From contig JALEKY010000020.1 in NCBI GenBank assembly GCA_022768945.1, positions 62,001 through 126,000 of the forward strand: a stretch of DNA of 64,000 bases, given 5' to 3'. The notes under the pieces are model-generated. The model was given only the letters and a program-made list of their open reading frames with translations, did not search any database and was not told the DNA's origin. Shown here one piece after another: positions 18,726 through 29,944 of the stretch. The number at the start of each line of letters is the position of its first letter. Within the stretch, counting starts at the first letter, position 1. The translations under genes were made by a program, and so were the position numbers. The stretch is from Christensenellaceae bacterium (GTDB taxonomy: Bacteria > Bacillota > Clostridia > Christensenellales > Borkfalkiaceae).

Positions 18726-21700
18726 ATGACTGATTTTGTTCACTTACACGTTCATACGGAATACAGCTTGCTCGACGGCGCGACTAAAATAGAAGATATT
18801 TTTAACGTTATAAAAGGTCTCGGGCAGAACGCGGTCGCCATAACCGACCACGGAAACATGTACGGCACGCTTTATTTTGCCGAAGAGGCGAAAAAAGCCG
18901 GCATGCAGGCTATTATCGGCTGCGAAATGTACATGTGCGACGATATGGAGAAAAAAACGGGCGGCAGAGCGGAAAACGACTATGACCACCTTATTTTGCT
19001 GTGCAAAAACAAAAAGGGATATAAAAATCTTATAAGGCTCGATTCCGACGCCTGGACGAGGGGCTTTTATTCCAAGCCGCGCGCGGATTATAAAATGCTT
19101 AAAGAACATACCGAGGGGCTTATATGCCTTTCGGCGTGTATCGCGGGGAGAATTCCTAAAAGGCTTCTGAACGGAGATTACGAAGGCGCGAAGCAAACCG
19201 CGCTTATGTTCAAAGAGATGTTCGGAGAGGATTTTTACATTGAAATTCAGGACCACGGACTTCAGGAAGAAAAAATCGTAAATCCGCAGCTTATAAAGCT
19301 CGCGTCGGAAATAGGGGTGAAGCTTGTCGCTACTAACGACTGCCACTACCTCGAACGCCGCGACAGCGAGATGCAGGACGTTATGCTCTGCATCAATATG
19401 AAAAAGACTCTGGACGATCCGCAGAGAATGCGTTTCAATTCGGATCAGTACTATTTAAAGAGCGGCGACGAGATGCTTTCGCTCTTTCCGGATCACCCGG
19501 AGGCGATTGCAAATACCCTCGAAATCGCGCAAAAATGCGCCGAAGAGGAGATTTTCGCGCTTACCGCAAAGGGCGATCCGATAAGAGATAAATCGCTTAT
19601 TCCGGGGTACGTGCCGAACAACGGACAAACCCCGTACGACTTTCTTCGCGACCTCGGAGAAAAGGGTTTAAGAAAAAGATACGCGGAAATCACTCCCGAG
19701 ATAAGGGAGAGATTCGAATACGAATTAGGCATAATTTCAAATATGGGGTTTGTCGAATATTACCTCATAGTCTGGGATTTCATCAACTACGCGCGCGAAC
19801 ACGATATACCCGTCGGAGCGGGGCGAGGCAGCGGCGTAAGCAGTATCATAGCTTACTCGATAGGCATAACTGACGTTGAGCCGCTTAAATATTCGCTGGT
19901 GTTCGAAAGATTTTTGAACCCCGAACGCGTAAGCATGCCGGACTTCGATATAGACTTCTGCAACGAAAGAAGACAGGAAGTTATAGAATACGTCAGGGCG
20001 AAATATGGGGCGGACAAGGTTGCTCAGATAGTAACTTTCGGAACGCTTGCTTCGAAAGCCGCTATAAAGGACGTCGCCCGCGTTTACAGCATTCCGTTTG
20101 CGGACGTAAACAAAATAACCAAGCTTATGGACGGCAAGTCTACGATTGCGCAGTCGCTCGGCTTCAAGAAGAACAAGGACGGCGTTGACGTAAGCGTCAG
20201 AGAGCTTAAAGAACTTTATGAAAACGATCCCACTCTTCATAAAGTAATAGATATGGCTATGCGGCTCGAGGGTATGCCGAAGAACACCTCTCAGCACGCT
20301 GCGGGCGTAATAATTTGCGCTAAACCGCTTGCCGATAACGTTCCGCTGTCACTTAACGGCAGCGACGTAGTTACTCAATTCGATATGAAAGAGGACGAGG
20401 CTCTCGGAATGCTCAAAATGGACTTCCTTGCGCTCAGAACCCTCACCGATATAAAAAAGGCGCTCAACTACATAAAGGAAGACTACGGTCTGGAACTCGA
20501 CTTCCACGAAATAGGGTACGAGAACAAAGCCGCTTACGACCTGATAGGCGAGGGCGACACGGACGCCGTGTTCCAACTCGAAAGTCCGGGCATGAAAAAG
20601 TTTATGCGCGAGCTTCACCCCGGCGACCTCGAAGACATTATAGCCGGTATTTCTCTGTATCGTCCGGGGCCGATGGATTCCATTCCTAAGTACCTTCAGT
20701 TCAAACTCAATCCGGAAACGGTTACTTACAAGCACCCGTTGCTCGAACCTATTCTGAAAGTCACCCACGGCACGATTATTTATCAGGAACAGGTTATGGA
20801 AATCGTGCAGAAGCTCGGCGGGTTCAGTCTCGGACAGTCGGATATAGTCCGCCGCGCAATGGGTAAAAAGAACGTAGACGAAATGGCTCGTCAGAAAAAG
20901 TTCTTTATTTACGGCAGACCGGCGGAGGGCGACTCGGGCGAAATAGTCGGCGCGATTAAAAAAGGCGTGCCGGAGGACGTAGCCGAAAGCATATTCGACG
21001 AAATGGCGGATTTCGCAAAATACGCGTTCAACAAATCGCACGCGGCGGCGTACGCCGTTCTCGCGTATCAGACGGCGTATCTTAAAAAATTCTATCCTCA
21101 CGAATTTTTGGCGGCGGTTCTCAACAACAGAATCGACAAGATAGAGGAAACGACGAAGTACATTATGTACTTAAAGGAGAAGAACATACCCGTTCTTCCG
21201 CCGAACATAAACAAATCGAAGCCGTACTTTTCGGTTGAAAACAAGTGCGTGCGAATAGGTCTTGTGGCAATCAAAAACGTCGGTTTAAACGCGATAGAGG
21301 CCATTATCGAAGAGAGAACGAAGAGCGGAGAGTTTACGTCGTTCGAGAATTTCATATCTCGCTGTGCCGGTAAACTTTTAAACAAACGCCTTGTGGAAAA
21401 CCTTATTCTCGCAGGGGCGTTCGACTGCTTTAATATAGCGAGGGCTAAGCTTCTCGCCGTGTACGAAGAGCTTCTCGACCGCGTTCAGGTTATAGCGAAA
21501 CAGCGCGAAAGCAATCAGATTTCGCTGTTCGACAGTCTTATCCCCGAAGACAATATGATAACCGTAAAGTACCCCGAAAACGTGGAAGAATTCGATCAGA
21601 AAACAAAACTGATGAAAGAAAAATCGGTTATCGGCGTTTACGTTTCGGGGCACCCTCTCGAAGGGTTTATGGATAAATTCAAGGGATTTTTCACAACCGA

Positions 21701-22277
21701 GGCGTTGCAGTATTTCGAAGAAGACGAGGACGGCGAAAAATTCTACACCGAAATAAAAGACGGCACGCACGTTACGATGGGCGGACTTATTTCGTCCTGG
21801 TCGAGGATAACCACGAAGCGCGGCGACTATATGGCGTACATCATGCTCGAAGACGTGTACGGTCAGATTGAATGCGTACTTTTCCCTAAGACGTACGAAA
21901 AAGTCAAAAACAACATAAAGGAAGAGGAAATATTAAAAGTATCCGGTACGTTGAAGTACGAAAAAGGCAGCGAGCCTAAAGTTCTCGTTGACAGCGTGGA
22001 AATCTTCGAGGACGAGCCGGAGCAGAAAATCGAAGAGAAACCGAAGGCAGAGGCGAGCCGCGATTGGCTTGTGATAACTATTCCCGAAGGGAAGGAGAAT
22101 TTGCAGGACGAAATAATAGAAACGCTCACTTTCTACGAGGGAGATATAAACGTCGGATTAAAAGTCGGCGGCAAAAAATTGCATCTTAAAAACATAAAGG
22201 TTCGCCGGTGTAACGCGCTTGAAAGCGAGCTTCAGACTTTTTTGGACGAAGAAGATTACGTATTCTTCCGCGCCTGA
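18726..22277 (+). CDS. dnaE: DNA polymerase III subunit alpha
   Basis: FVHLHVHTEYSLLDGATKI PHP domain; GAGRGSGVSSIIAYSIGITDVEPL; PDFDIDFCNERRQEVIEY. Confidence 0.96.
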   Translation: MTDFVHLHVHTEYSLLDGATKIEDIFNVIKGLGQNAVAITDHGNMYGTLYFAEEAKKAGMQAIIGCEMYMCDDMEKKTGGRAENDYDHLILLCKNKKGYKNLIRLDSDAWTRGFYSKPRADYKMLKEHTEGLICLSACIAGRIPKRLLNGDYEGAKQTALMFKEMFGEDFYIEIQDHGLQEEKIVNPQLIKLASEIGVKLVATNDCHYLERRDSEMQDVMLCINMKKTLDDPQRMRFNSDQYYLKSGDEMLSLFPDHPEAIANTLEIAQKCAEEEIFALTAKGDPIRDKSLIPGYVPNNGQTPYDFLRDLGEKGLRKRYAEITPEIRERFEYELGIISNMGFVEYYLIVWDFINYAREHDIPVGAGRGSGVSSIIAYSIGITDVEPLKYSLVFERFLNPERVSMPDFDIDFCNERRQEVIEYVRAKYGADKVAQIVTFGTLASKAAIKDVARVYSIPFADVNKITKLMDGKSTIAQSLGFKKNKDGVDVSVRELKELYENDPTLHKVIDMAMRLEGMPKNTSQHAAGVIICAKPLADNVPLSLNGSDVVTQFDMKEDEALGMLKMDFLALRTLTDIKKALNYIKEDYGLELDFHEIGYENKAAYDLIGEGDTDAVFQLESPGMKKFMRELHPGDLEDIIAGISLYRPGPMDSIPKYLQFKLNPETVTYKHPLLEPILKVTHGTIIYQEQVMEIVQKLGGFSLGQSDIVRRAMGKKNVDEMARQKKFFIYGRPAEGDSGEIVGAIKKGVPEDVAESIFDEMADFAKYAFNKSHAAAYAVLAYQTAYLKKFYPHEFLAAVLNNRIDKIEETTKYIMYLKEKNIPVLPPNINKSKPYFSVENKCVRIGLVAIKNVGLNAIEAIIEERTKSGEFTSFENFISRCAGKLLNKRLVENLILAGAFDCFNIARAKLLAVYEELLDRVQVIAKQRESNQISLFDSLIPEDNMITVKYPENVEEFDQKTKLMKEKSVIGVYVSGHPLEGFMDKFKGFFTTEALQYFEEDEDGEKFYTEIKDGTHVTMGGLISSWSRITTKRGDYMAYIMLEDVYGQIECVLFPKTYEKVKNNIKEEEILKVSGTLKYEKGSEPKVLVDSVEIFEDEPEQKIEEKPKAEASRDWLVITIPEGKENLQDEIIETLTFYEGDINVGLKVGGKKLHLKNIKVRRCNALESELQTFLDEEDYVFFRA

Positions 22278-22312
22278 ACGATACCGAAAAAAATATAAAG
22301 GTTGTAAAATAA

Positions 22313-23185
22313 ATGATTAAAGAATTTTTAAAGCAGAACAAACAAAAGATAATCAAGCTGCTGCTCGCGATACTCACGCTTGTGGCGATAGCGCTCGTTA
22401 CCCTTGCCGCTTTGTACTTTTTCGACGTGATATATTTTGACGAAAAAGGCGGAATAAATTTCAACGCCGCGCTGTTTAATTCATTCAAAAACACTTGGTA
22501 CGGCTGTATAGTTTTCGTTGTGCTGCAGTGCGTCATAACTACGCTTTTATGCGTGATTCCGGGCACTTCCATGGCGTTTATAATGCTCGCCACCGTTATT
22601 TACGACGAGCCTTGGCAGGCGTTTTTATTGTCGTTTGCCGGCGTTATTATTTCCAGCGGATATATGTATCTTATAGGTCGCCTCGGCGGTTATAAAATAT
22701 GCGAAAAACTTGTCGGCAAAGAGGATACCGCGGAAGCCACGCGGCTGCTGAGAAGTAAAGGACAGATATACTTCCCGATAATGATGCTTTTCCCGCTTTT
22801 CCCGGACGACGCGCTCGTTATGGTCGCAGGCACTTCAAAAATGTCGCTCAAGTGGTTTATTCCGTCCATTGTTATAGGCAGAGGCGTGGGAATAGCCACG
22901 ATTGTATTCGGTTTTTCGCTTGTCCCGTTCGAAACTTTCAGGGGCATTTACGATTGGCTCGTATTCATTACCGTATGCGCGTTCTGGATAATATTGATTT
23001 TCTATCTCGCGCACAAACTTAACGCTTTGCTCGAAAAGAAAACAGCGGCTGCAAGCGCCGACGTCGTCGCGGCGAAAAAAGAAGTTGCGGAAGAAAACGC
23101 CGGAAACGGCGCGGAAGCCGATTCCGCTAATAATAATGCGGCGGAAGTTCCCACCGCTGATAATACCGCGGAAGATAAAGAATAA
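22313..23185 (+). CDS. TVP38/TMEM64 (VTT domain) family membrane protein
   Basis: IPGTSMAFIMLATVIYDEPWQAFLLSFAGVIISSGYMYLIGRLGG, FPLFPDDALVMVAGTSKMSLKWF; Asn/Ala/Glu-rich C-tail. Confidence 0.8.
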   Translation: MIKEFLKQNKQKIIKLLLAILTLVAIALVTLAALYFFDVIYFDEKGGINFNAALFNSFKNTWYGCIVFVVLQCVITTLLCVIPGTSMAFIMLATVIYDEPWQAFLLSFAGVIISSGYMYLIGRLGGYKICEKLVGKEDTAEATRLLRSKGQIYFPIMMLFPLFPDDALVMVAGTSKMSLKWFIPSIVIGRGVGIATIVFGFSLVPFETFRGIYDWLVFITVCAFWIILIFYLAHKLNALLEKKTAAASADVVAAKKEVAEENAGNGAEADSANNNAAEVPTADNTAEDKE

Positions 23186-23230
23186 AATTTATGCCGGCGG
23201 TGATAGCGTTATCACCACCGGCTAACAAAT

Positions 23231-23268
23231 AAAAAGTCCCCGATATCTCGTAGTATCGGGGACTTTTA
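23231..23268. terminator. Bidirectional Rho-independent terminator between convergent genes
   Basis: AAAAAGTCCCCGATA-ctcgtag-TATCGGGGACTTTT. Confidence 0.9.
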
Positions 23269-23307
23269 TCGTGTTTTTGTTTTTATCGCAAAATAGCGAC
23301 GCTATTG

Positions 23308-24693
23308 TTAATCTATTGTCGCAGAGGAGGAAAGGGTAACCGAAACTTCGAGAGGTTTATCGTTGCGAACGACGCGGAATTTTACGGTTTTGCCTTTTTC
23401 GAACATTATTTCGGCGTCGGTTACGTTGAAAAGTCTTGTTACGGTTATTTCTTTTCCTTCGTATTTTATTGCGGTAATTACGTCGCCTTCCTCAAGCAAA
23501 CCGTTAGCCGGGCTTTGCAAAGAAACGGAAGAAACCGTTACTTCTTCAGAGATTCTCGTGTCGAGAAGAAGAGCGTCGTAATAAGCGTAGCTGCTTGAAA
23601 TCTGGAAGGTAACGCCTAAATTAGCCATTACTACCTGTTTTTTCGTTCCGTTGCAGTTTTTCAGTATGTTGTTGTAAACGTTTTCTACGATTGAAGAGGG
23701 GATTGCGTAAGCTATGTTATCGACTTTCGTCGAAACGATTTTTGCGTTTACTATGCCGATCAGTTTGCCGTTTATATCAAACAATCCTCCCCCGCTGTTG
23801 CCGCCGTTTACAGCCGCGTCTATGCGAATTACTCTGTATCTTACTCCGGTTTTTTCGTCCTTAGGCGAAGTCATCGTAATGTATTCGGAGTCCACGCTGA
23901 TTATGCCCGCCGTTGCGGAAATTCCCGCGGCTTCCGGATTGCCAACCGCAAGAATGCTGTCGCCCGCGCCTATAAGATTGCTGTTTCCGAATTCGACGGC
24001 GCGCAGGTATTCGCTGCGGAATACTTCCGAGCCTGTGATTTCGAGCACCGCTATGTCGTAAGTCGCCGTCGCTCCCACAATCGTTGCCGAAACGGCATAG
24101 GCGTCGTATTCTCTGCCGTACACGTACACTTTTATGCTTTCCGCAACGCCTTTCGTTACGTTGCTGTTCGCGTCGTGAACCACGTGGTAGTTCGTTATGA
24201 TGTATGCGTTGCCGCTTTCGGTATCGAGCGAAGCTATCACGCCCGCGCCCTCGCCGGTGTATGCTTGCTCGGAATAAGATCTATTGCCGTAGAAATCATA
24301 ACTTATAACGTATTTTTTAAACGTGCTTACGACCTTTACGGTGGACAGCAGAGCCGTATCGGCTACTTTGGATAAGTCAGACGAAGCCTCGTTCGGAATA
24401 TAGTCGGGCAGATAGGCTTTCATAAAGTCGTCGAAAGTCTTGTTCTCGTTGCCCTCTTGATTTTTCCATTCTTCGAAGAGGGAAGTCACGCCGGGTTTTG
24501 CGTCCGCGCCGTTTTTGCCTTTTAAGCTTTCCAGCCATTCGGCTTCCGTGCCCGAAAAACCGTTTTGCACGGCTATCTGATACGCGCTCAGTCCCGCGCT
24601 CGACGAATTGCCGAGCAGACAGGAACTCCCGAACGACACGACGAGTATCATCGTCAAAGTAATTATAAATATTACGAGTTTGTTTTGTTTCAT
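23308..24693 (-). CDS. HtrA/DegP-like trypsin-like serine protease with PDZ, lipoprotein signal
   Basis: GSSCLLG lipobox-like; NYHVVHDA (His), YDIAVLEI (Asp), AAVNGGNSGGGLFD (Ser); PDZ-like C-terminus. Confidence 0.9.
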   Translation of the reverse strand: MKQNKLVIFIITLTMILVVSFGSSCLLGNSSSAGLSAYQIAVQNGFSGTEAEWLESLKGKNGADAKPGVTSLFEEWKNQEGNENKTFDDFMKAYLPDYIPNEASSDLSKVADTALLSTVKVVSTFKKYVISYDFYGNRSYSEQAYTGEGAGVIASLDTESGNAYIITNYHVVHDANSNVTKGVAESIKVYVYGREYDAYAVSATIVGATATYDIAVLEITGSEVFRSEYLRAVEFGNSNLIGAGDSILAVGNPEAAGISATAGIISVDSEYITMTSPKDEKTGVRYRVIRIDAAVNGGNSGGGLFDINGKLIGIVNAKIVSTKVDNIAYAIPSSIVENVYNNILKNCNGTKKQVVMANLGVTFQISSSYAYYDALLLDTRISEEVTVSSVSLQSPANGLLEEGDVITAIKYEGKEITVTRLFNVTDAEIMFEKGKTVKFRVVRNDKPLEVSVTLSSSATID

Positions 24694-24868
24694 CTATAAC
24701 ACCTCGATTAAAAATTCTTACGAAAAGAGGTTCGGTTGTTTTTACTTTCAGCAGCCCGAATTTCCTCGCTAACGCCTAAATAATAAAACCTCAGACTTAA
24801 ATTTTTCTTAAACCGTCCCGTTTTTTCGTATTTGTTATTGCCTTAAAGCCATGGTTGTAAACCGAAAA

Positions 24869-25978
24869 TCACTTTAAAAAGTCGACTATAATCGAATTCT
24901 GAACGAAAAGATATTCCGGACGGATTTTTACTCTCGAACGCGAAACGTCCGTAACGGCGGCGTTTTTACTGAGCTCGTTTGCGAATTCCGTCGCGAAATC
25001 GGTGCCGAAAAGTTTTTTGTATTCCTTTCTGTCAATGCCGTCCTCGGTACGCAGCGCGAGCATTATAAACTCGTTTTTAATTTCGTCGCCCTCGATTACC
25101 TCGCTGTTCTCCTCCGCAAAGTAGCCCGAAATAATGCACTTTACGTAATCGTCTATATAGGGGATATTATTGAATCTCCTGTTTTCCATGTGGCTCGAAG
25201 CGGCAACTCCGAGTCCTATGTATTCGCCGCGCTTCCAGTAATTCTCGTTGTGTTTGGAGCGGTATCCCGGTTTTGCGAAGTTAGAAACCTCATAGCGGTT
25301 AAACCCGAGCGAAGCGAGATAATCCACTCCGAATGCATAAAGCTCGGCAACCGTATCGTCGTCGGGAAGTTCGCCGTTAAGGTAGTTTGTGTAAATAGGC
25401 GTGCCGTCTTCGGCTTTTAAGGCGTACATCGAAACGTGAGTCGCGCCGCTTTCGCTTATTACGTCCAGCGTTTTTTTAAGGTCGTCCGTCGTCTGGTCGA
25501 AAAGCCCGATGAGCGCGTCCGCGTTGAAGTTTTCGCCTTTGAGCATTGTCGCCGTTTCGAGATAATCGGACAGCGTGTGTATTCTGTTCAGTTTTAAAAG
25601 CATTTTGTCGTCTGCGGACTGAAGCCCCACGCTGAATCTGTTTATGCCGGCGTTGCGGTACGCGTCGAGTTTCTTTTCGGTTACCGTGCCGGGGTTCATC
25701 TCGATCGTGATTTCGGCGTCGGGGGCAAGATTGAATTTTTCTTTAGCCTGCTTTACAACGCCGACGATATACTTTTCGTCCACGAAAGACGGGGTGCCTC
25801 CGCCTATATACAGAGTGTCGAATTTGTGATTTTTATATTGATTCGCGCGCGCTTTCATTTCTTTGTACAGACACGCGAAATACAGCTCCGCCTTGCCCGC
25901 TTCGCTTGGATAGGAGGCGAAGTCGCAATACGTGCATTTGCTTTTGCAAAACGGAACGTGAACGTATATTCCGGCCAT
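24869..25978 (-). CDS. hemW: HemW-like radical SAM protein
   Basis: GIYVHVPFCKSKCTYCDFAS, TLYIGGGTPS, MNPGTV, FSVGLQSADDKMLLKLNRIH. Confidence 0.93.
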   Translation of the reverse strand: MAGIYVHVPFCKSKCTYCDFASYPSEAGKAELYFACLYKEMKARANQYKNHKFDTLYIGGGTPSFVDEKYIVGVVKQAKEKFNLAPDAEITIEMNPGTVTEKKLDAYRNAGINRFSVGLQSADDKMLLKLNRIHTLSDYLETATMLKGENFNADALIGLFDQTTDDLKKTLDVISESGATHVSMYALKAEDGTPIYTNYLNGELPDDDTVAELYAFGVDYLASLGFNRYEVSNFAKPGYRSKHNENYWKRGEYIGLGVAASSHMENRRFNNIPYIDDYVKCIISGYFAEENSEVIEGDEIKNEFIMLALRTEDGIDRKEYKKLFGTDFATEFANELSKNAAVTDVSRSRVKIRPEYLFVQNSIIVDFLK

Positions 25979-26038
25979 AATAATTACCCTATAATAAAGA
26001 TAAGTGCCGTTTTTCTCACAAAAACGGCAGTATTTGTT

Positions 26039-27847
26039 TTAAGAATCGATTTTTAAAATAGAAGTGAACGCTTCGCTGGGAACTTCTACCGTGCCTAACT
26101 TGCGCATCTTCTTTTTGCCTTCTTTCTGCTTTTCAAGCAGTTTTTTCTTTCTCGTAATATCGCCGCCGTAGCATTTGGCGAGGACGTCTTTTCTTAAAGC
26201 CTTAACCGTTTCGCGCGCAATGACTTTTCCGCCTATGCATGCCTGAATGGGTATTTCGAACATCTGACGGGGAATAACGTCTTTGAGTTTTTCTCCGAGA
26301 GCTCGTCCTCTCGCATACGCTTTTTCGCGGTGAACGATGATGGAAAGCGCGTCGCAAACGTCGCCGTTGAGCATCATGTCGAGCTTAACGAGGTCGCTTT
26401 TTTCGTAGCCGTCAAGCTCGTAATCGAAGCTTGCGTAGCCGCGCGTTCTCGATTTAAGCCCGTCGAAGAAATCGTAAATAATCTCGTTCAGCGGCAGTTT
26501 GTATAAAAGGCGGACTCTGTTCGCGTCGAGGTAGGTCATATCGAGGAACACGCCGCGCTTTTCCTGACACAAATCCATAATTGGACCTAAATAATCGGGC
26601 GGAGAATAAATGCTTGCCTTTACTATCGGCTCTTCCATGTAATCGATGTCCGACGGATCGGGCAGGTGAGAGGGGTTGTTTACCACCATCATCGTTTTAT
26701 CCGTTTTGTACACTTTGTAAGAAACGGACGGAGCGGTGGTGATTATGTCGAGGTCGAATTCTCTCTCTATGCGCTGCTGAATTATTTCCATATGGAGAAG
26801 CCCCAAAAAGCCGCATCTGAATCCGAAGCCGAGAGCAATGGAATTGTCCGGTTCGAAAGTCAGGGAAGCGTCGTTCAGTTTAAGCTTCAAAAGCGCGTCC
26901 TTAAGGTCGTTGAATTTGCTGCCGTCGAGAGGGAAAACCCCCGAAAACACGACGGGATGCACCTTTTTGTATCCGGGCAGAGCCTCCGCGGCGGGGTTGT
27001 CGGCGTCGGTAATCGTGTCGCCTACCGTCGTATCCTGAATGGTTTTTATGCTCGCCGCGATGTACCCGACTTCGCCCGAGCAAAGGGTTGCCTTAGGTCT
27101 TAAGTGGGGATCGAAAGTACCTACTTCCACAACGTCGAAAACCTTGTTCGAAGTAAAGGTTTTAATCCTGCTGCCCGCTTTTACCGTGCCGTCCATAATT
27201 CTTACGAAGCAGATTACGCCCTTGTAGTTGTCGTAGTAGGAGTCGAAAATCAACGCTTTGAGCGGCGCTTCGTCATCGCCGGACGGAGCCGGAATATGCG
27301 TGACTATCTGTTCGAGGACTTCCTCGATGTTTATGCCTTCTTTTGCGGAAATTCTCGGAGCGGTAGAGCCGTCCAGCCCTATAACGTCCTCGATTTCTTT
27401 CGCAACCTCGTCCGGGCGGGCGGAAGCGAGGTCTATTTTGTTTATTACCGGGAGAATTTCAAGGTTGTTGTCGAGCGCGAGATAGGTGTTTGCGAGAGTC
27501 TGAGCCTCTATGCCCTGAGACGCGTCGATGATGAGTATCGCCCCTTCGCACGCGGCGAGCGAACGGGAAACTTCGTACGTGAAGTCCACGTGCCCCGGGG
27601 TGTCGATAAGGTTAAAAATGTAATCCTTGCCGTCCTTCGCTTTGTAAGACATTCTCACCGGAGTGAGTTTTATCGTTATTCCGCGTTCTCTTTCGAGGTC
27701 CATCGAGTCGAGAAGTTGTTCTTCCATATCTCTTTCGGCAACCTGCCCCGTCAGTTCTATAATTCTGTCCGCAAGCGTGGATTTACCGTGGTCGATATGC
27801 GCTATAATACAAAAATTTCTTATGTTTTCTTTTACTTTTTTAGCCAT
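26039..27847 (-). CDS. lepA: Elongation factor 4 (LepA)
   Basis: [50 protein letters not shown]; full-length 602 aa. Confidence 0.97.
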   Translation of the reverse strand: MAKKVKENIRNFCIIAHIDHGKSTLADRIIELTGQVAERDMEEQLLDSMDLERERGITIKLTPVRMSYKAKDGKDYIFNLIDTPGHVDFTYEVSRSLAACEGAILIIDASQGIEAQTLANTYLALDNNLEILPVINKIDLASARPDEVAKEIEDVIGLDGSTAPRISAKEGINIEEVLEQIVTHIPAPSGDDEAPLKALIFDSYYDNYKGVICFVRIMDGTVKAGSRIKTFTSNKVFDVVEVGTFDPHLRPKATLCSGEVGYIAASIKTIQDTTVGDTITDADNPAAEALPGYKKVHPVVFSGVFPLDGSKFNDLKDALLKLKLNDASLTFEPDNSIALGFGFRCGFLGLLHMEIIQQRIEREFDLDIITTAPSVSYKVYKTDKTMMVVNNPSHLPDPSDIDYMEEPIVKASIYSPPDYLGPIMDLCQEKRGVFLDMTYLDANRVRLLYKLPLNEIIYDFFDGLKSRTRGYASFDYELDGYEKSDLVKLDMMLNGDVCDALSIIVHREKAYARGRALGEKLKDVIPRQMFEIPIQACIGGKVIARETVKALRKDVLAKCYGGDITRKKKLLEKQKEGKKKMRKLGTVEVPSEAFTSILKIDS

Positions 27848-27926
27848 GATAGTGTGGTTGAATATATGCTTCGTTTTTTAAAAAGTGCCTTTTATCGCGC
27901 GTTTTCGGTATAAAAAGCGGTAAAAA

Positions 27927-29840
27927 TTACTTTTCCATCAGTTTTACCCAGGCGGGGAATTTGGAAACGAATTCTTCGTTGTTTTCCGTCCTGCCTATCA
28001 TACCGATAAGCGAACCAACGCCTTCTTCTTGTGTTATGAACCTGCGGATAAGGAACGAGCAGTCGAGTTCTTTTTTCGTTAGGAGAAGTTCTTCTTTTCT
28101 CGTGCCGGAGCGATACAGATCGAACGCCGGGAAAATTCTCTTTTCTGCAAGTTCGCGCGTTAAGTGAATTTCCATATTGCCGGTGCCTTTGAATTCCTCG
28201 TAAATAACGTCGTCCATTTTGCTGCCGGTGTCTATAAGCGCGGTGGCGAGGATTGTCAGGCTTCCGCCTTCTTTCGTGTTTCTCGCCGCGCCGAAGAATT
28301 TTTTGGGCAGCTGCAGCGCCGCAGGATCGATACCGCCGGAAAGAATTTTTCCGGAAGAGGGGACGACCTGATTGTACGCGCGGGTAAGGCGGGTTATGGA
28401 GTCGAGCAGAATGACAACGTCTTTTTTAAGCTCGACGAGGCGTTTTGCTCTCCACATAACGAGTTCCGCCGCTCTTATGTGATGTTCGGGCGGTTCGTCG
28501 AACGTGGAATATACCACTTCGCCTTTTATACTGCTTTTCAGATCGGTGACTTCTTCCGGTCTTTCGTCGATCAAAAGGACGATAAGGTGAATGTCCGGGT
28601 GGTTGGTTTCTATCGCCTGCGCAACGTTTTTCAAAAGAGTCGTTTTACCCGTTTTAGGCGGAGCCACAACCAGACCGCGCTGACCTTTTCCGAGAGGGCA
28701 GAGCAAGTCCATCATTCTTAAGGTGAAGCAGTTTTCGTCGTCTTTTCTTTCGAGGGTGATGCGTTCCTGCGGGTAATAGGGGGTTAAGTCGTCGAAGTTT
28801 CTCCTCGGCGTTCTCGGCGGCAAGCCGTTTACCGAGATAACTTCCGTAAGCGAAGACGAGCCCGTTTCTCTCGTCCTTTCCGCTCTGCCTACAACGAAAT
28901 CGCCTCTGCGCAGTCCGAAGTATTTAACTTGCTGCCTTGCGATGAAAGTATCTCCGACGGGAGAGGACTCGTAGTTGTTAGCTCTTAAAAAGCCGTAACC
29001 GTCCATATGCATTTCCAGAACTCCGCATACGGTATCGGGTTTTTTGCGTTCGCCCTCCGTGAATTTCGTTTCGGAAGCGTTTCTGTTTGCGGCGTTCTGA
29101 TACTCTCTTTTATCGTAAATTCTGCCGTTTCTGTTGTAGCCGTCCTGTCTGTTTATTCCGGAATTCTGGTACCTGCCGTTATTATAACCGCCGTTATTGT
29201 TGTATCCGCCGTTATTCCTCTGATTGCCGTCGCGGTTGTCTTGAGCGGAATTTCCTATATAAGTAGCCGGCTTTTGTTGTCTTGCGTAATCGTTTTGTCT
29301 GCCGAAATATTGTTCGCCGTTTCTGTTTTGTCCGTCGCACTGTTCGTGGTAGTCGGTTTTCCCGTCGGGTTTTTTGGTTGCTCCCGAATAGAACGTTTCG
29401 TCGTCCGAAGAGGTCGCGCTGCCCGAATTGTAGATTGCGCCGCTCGCGGTAAATCCCTTATCCTGCTCGTCCGTATACGTCGGAGTTTCTCCGAAGCCTG
29501 CGCCGAATCCGAAAGAGGAATTCGTTTCCGCGAAGCCGTCGCCTTCCGTCGAAGAGCCGTCGGGCAGATAGCCGTTCTCGGCAGAGGCGGTTTCTTCAGT
29601 CGTGTTTTCCGGCGTTTTTTCAGCCGCAGGTTCTTCCGACCTGTCCAAAGTGGATTTTACGGCTTTGCGCCCCCTTGTGCTTCTTACCGGGGTGTCGCCC
29701 GTTTCGAGAATGTTTTTGATTTCGTCGATGATTACGCCTTTCGATTTGGTTCCCGGCGTTCCGCCGAGGGAACGCAGAATTCTTCTCAAATCGTAAATGC
29801 CGTATAGGTTAAGTTGGTCTTTATCGAAATTTTCTGCCAT
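27927..29840 (-). CDS. rho: Transcription termination factor Rho with long disordered N-terminal insertion
   Basis: [74 protein letters not shown]. Confidence 0.96.
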   Translation of the reverse strand: MAENFDKDQLNLYGIYDLRRILRSLGGTPGTKSKGVIIDEIKNILETGDTPVRSTRGRKAVKSTLDRSEEPAAEKTPENTTEETASAENGYLPDGSSTEGDGFAETNSSFGFGAGFGETPTYTDEQDKGFTASGAIYNSGSATSSDDETFYSGATKKPDGKTDYHEQCDGQNRNGEQYFGRQNDYARQQKPATYIGNSAQDNRDGNQRNNGGYNNNGGYNNGRYQNSGINRQDGYNRNGRIYDKREYQNAANRNASETKFTEGERKKPDTVCGVLEMHMDGYGFLRANNYESSPVGDTFIARQQVKYFGLRRGDFVVGRAERTRETGSSSLTEVISVNGLPPRTPRRNFDDLTPYYPQERITLERKDDENCFTLRMMDLLCPLGKGQRGLVVAPPKTGKTTLLKNVAQAIETNHPDIHLIVLLIDERPEEVTDLKSSIKGEVVYSTFDEPPEHHIRAAELVMWRAKRLVELKKDVVILLDSITRLTRAYNQVVPSSGKILSGGIDPAALQLPKKFFGAARNTKEGGSLTILATALIDTGSKMDDVIYEEFKGTGNMEIHLTRELAEKRIFPAFDLYRSGTRKEELLLTKKELDCSFLIRRFITQEEGVGSLIGMIGRTENNEEFVSKFPAWVKLMEK

Positions 29841-29944
29841 AAACTTGTACTCCTTGTTTAGAGTTGTGTTTTTAATTTTTTCCGATTTATTTGTGGAAAA
29901 GACTTTTTAAGCTTCTTTTATTACGCAGGAAAAGAATTTTTCCG

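Noticed and set aside
20349-21101. 250-aa minus-strand ORF opposite dnaE
   Set aside because: Shadow ORF inside dnaE
27104-29807. Long plus-strand ORFs (269 aa, 185 aa, 266 aa) opposite lepA and rho
   Set aside because: Antisense to well-conserved genes; low-information Phe/Arg/Val-rich translations
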